This document shows positions 62,727-64,000 of a DNA stretch of 64,000 nucleotides, one piece after another. The DNA is taken from positions 992,001 through 1,056,000 of the forward strand of contig NZ_PDIZ01000001.1 in assembly GCF_002563635.1 (NCBI RefSeq), in the 5' to 3' direction. This DNA comes from Bacillus sp. es.036 (GTDB lineage Bacteria > Bacillota > Bacilli > Bacillales > Guptibacillaceae). A program made the position numbers and the translations under genes. The first letter of the stretch is position 1. Each line of letters opens with the position of its first letter. The notes beneath the pieces are model-generated. The model was given only the letters and a program-made list of their open reading frames with translations, had not been told where the DNA came from and did no database searches.

Positions 62727-62755
62727 ATAGTATCATGTAGGTGTAGTGAATGCAA
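62727..62755 (-). promoter_or_regulatory. sigma-A promoter of rpmB
   Basis: On the minus strand, TTGCAT (62750-62755) and TACTAT (62727-62732) with a 17-base spacer; the leader would be about 50 bases. Confidence 0.7.
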
Positions 62756-62971
62756 GATGTTTAACACGTCTTATCAAGAAAAAAACTTAACAGTAAAAGC
62801 TTATCATAATAGAGGTTTTAAATGATGAACTTTTATTATATGTGATATTGTAGTAAAATAACGTTAGCTCTGCAAAGGATTTATTTTTACTTTATAATGT
62901 TATGAATAGAATCTTATTGAGGATAAAACTGTTAAGTGGTCAGTTCTTAAATCGCTAAGGGAGGAAATATA

Positions 62972-63334
62972 ATGGCAATTGAAATGAAAACCCAGTACGG
63001 ACAAATTGATATTTCGACGGAAGTAGTCGCTGCGATTGCAGGTGGCGCAGCAATTGATTGTTATGGTATCGTTGGAATGGCTTCGCAAAAGCAATTAAAA
63101 GACGGCATCACTGAACTATTGGGGAAAGATAACTTTAGCAGAGGGATTGTCGTACGTAAAGATGAAGATGACCTTAACATTGACATGTACATTATCGTAA
63201 GCTACGGCACTAAAATTTCAGAAGTAGCTCATAACGTGCAAACAAAAGTAAAATATCAGCTTGATCAAATGCTCGGGCTATCAGTTGATTCAGTAAACAT
63301 TTACGTCCAAGGGGTTAGAGTGACCAACCCATAA
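62972..63334 (+). CDS. yloU: Asp23/Gls24-family envelope stress protein YloU
   Basis: Member of the Asp23 (DUF322) family; homologs associate with the cell envelope, and in many Bacillota the gene sits beside fakA. 120 residues: IDISTEVVAAIAGGAAIDCYGIVGMASQ, VDMYIIVSYGTKI-like core, and VNIYVQGVRV at the C-terminus. No signal peptide or membrane helix. The ATG at 62972 has GGGAGG upstream. It lies 22 bases before fakA/yloV, suggesting an operon. Molecular role is not settled. Confidence 0.92.
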   Translation: MAIEMKTQYGQIDISTEVVAAIAGGAAIDCYGIVGMASQKQLKDGITELLGKDNFSRGIVVRKDEDDLNIDMYIIVSYGTKISEVAHNVQTKVKYQLDQMLGLSVDSVNIYVQGVRVTNP

Positions 63335-63356
63335 GTGGAGTTAGGAGGAAAAGTCT

Positions 63357-64000
63357 GTGACGATTCAAAAGATTGATGGAAAGCGTTTTGCGCACATGGT
63401 TCTTGAAGGAGCAAATAATCTTTCAAAGAATGCCAAAATGGTAGATGCGCTAAATGTTTTCCCTGTACCAGATGGAGATACTGGTACAAACATGAACTTA
63501 ACAATTACATCTGGAGCAGCTGAAGTAAGATCAAGCAGCTCTGATAAAGTAGGAGACGTGGCATCTCTTTTTGCAAGAGGCTTATTGATGGGCGCACGCG
63601 GGAATTCTGGCGTTATTCTATCTCAGCTATTTCGAGGGTTTTCAAAGTCAATAGAAGGAAAGTCTGAGATTACAAGCGTCGAGTTAGCTGCCGCACTTGA
63701 AAATGGCGTGGATTCGGCCTATAAAGCTGTTATGAAGCCAGTGGAAGGCACCATTCTTACCGTTGCAAAGGATGCTGCTCGTAAAGCAGTGAAGTCTGCA
63801 AAGAAAATATCAGACGTTGTCGAGCTGATGCAGGTGGTTGTAAAAGAAGGAAAAGAGTCTTTAAACCGTACGCCTGATCTCCTTCCTGTACTAAAAGAAG
63901 TTGGCGTAGTTGATTCTGGCGGTCAGGGTCTATTGTTAATCTATGAAGGATTCCTTGCTGTTCTGGAAGGAAAAGAAACACCTGATTCTTCCGTTGATGA
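63357..64000 (+). CDS. fakA: fatty acid kinase catalytic subunit FakA (YloV, DhaL-like), 3' end cut by window
   Basis: ATP-dependent kinase that phosphorylates FakB-bound fatty acids so that exogenous fatty acids enter phospholipids. The first 214 codons are present of a protein usually about 550 residues long. They hold the DhaL-like kinase domain: [18 protein letters not shown] near 30-47 (metal and ATP aspartates), [20 protein letters not shown] near 81-100, and [14 protein letters not shown] start at 63357 with TAGGAGG upstream. Too short for a normal start-to-stop reading because the stop lies beyond the window. recG usually follows some genes later. Confidence 0.93.
   Translation, partial: MTIQKIDGKRFAHMVLEGANNLSKNAKMVDALNVFPVPDGDTGTNMNLTITSGAAEVRSSSSDKVGDVASLFARGLLMGARGNSGVILSQLFRGFSKSIEGKSEITSVELAAALENGVDSAYKAVMKPVEGTILTVAKDAARKAVKSAKKISDVVELMQVVVKEGKESLNRTPDLLPVLKEVGVVDSGGQGLLLIYEGFLAVLEGKETPDSSVD

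Larger units (their letters stand above)
62669..62971. other. 303-base divergent intergenic region rpmB / yloU
   Basis: Holds the rpmB promoter and leader on the minus strand and presumably the yloU promoter on the plus strand. A perfect TATAAT is at 62893-62898, but the hexamer 17 bases upstream (CTGCAA, 62870-62875) is a poor -35. No open reading frame with a ribosome binding site is seen. Confidence 0.7.

Overview
The window is a chromosomal, housekeeping stretch of a low-to-mid GC, endospore-forming Bacillota, almost certainly a Bacillaceae member. Gene order follows Bacillus subtilis from the dcw (division and cell wall) cluster to yloV. Sporulation genes (spoVD, spoVE, spoIIGA, sigE, sigG, spoVM) are interleaved with division and metabolic genes, and AGGAGG-type ribosome binding sites are everywhere. 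MurE carries the meso-diaminopimelate DNPR signature. Nearly all genes are on the + strand; only rqcH and rpmB are on the minus strand. I see no rRNA, tRNA, IS element, prophage, CRISPR array or toxin/defence locus, and I did not find a convincing new biological system.

Layout: (1) 1-16 kb, dcw cluster: rsmH (cut at the left edge), ftsL, pbpB, spoVD, murE, murF, mraY, murD, spoVE, divIB, ftsA, ftsZ. It makes the lipid-linked peptidoglycan precursor and the division ring, with sporulation-specific paralogs. murG and murB, usually found between spoVE and divIB, are absent here. (2) 16-19.5 kb, threonine operon hom-thrC-thrB, sitting between ftsZ and spoIIGA. (3) 19.5-26.3 kb, spoIIGA-sigE-sigG, then ylmC, ylmD, ylmE, sepF, ylmG, ylmH, divIVA. 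(4) 26.2-30.9 kb, T-box-controlled ileS, then lspA and rluD. (5) 30.9-43.4 kb, the complete pyrimidine operon pyrR-P-B-C-AA-AB-K-D-F-E with three PyrR attenuators, followed by a methyltransferase gene. (6) 43.4-48 kb, rqcH (minus strand) and a P-type Ca2+ ATPase. (7) 48-64 kb, yicC/yloC, remA, gmk, rpoZ, coaBC, priA, def, fmt, rsmB, prpC, prkC, rsgA, rpe, thiT, thiN, spoVM, rpmB (minus strand), yloU (Asp23 family) and the start of fakA/yloV, cut at the right edge. rlmN, normally between rsmB and prpC, is absent.

The best items for a second look are regulatory or concern synteny: an mRNA hairpin that would bury the sigG ribosome binding site only in read-through transcripts; a long-spacer spoIIG-type promoter; Spo0A-box-like sites before divIVA; loss or relocation of murG/murB and rlmN; thiT placed beside thiN without a thiamine riboswitch; and a glutamate-proline repeat in PrkC. 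Function calls rest on recognised sequence similarity and motifs read by eye; no database search was run. Start codons were chosen by ribosome binding site spacing and family N-termini, and several genes appear to use TTG or GTG.
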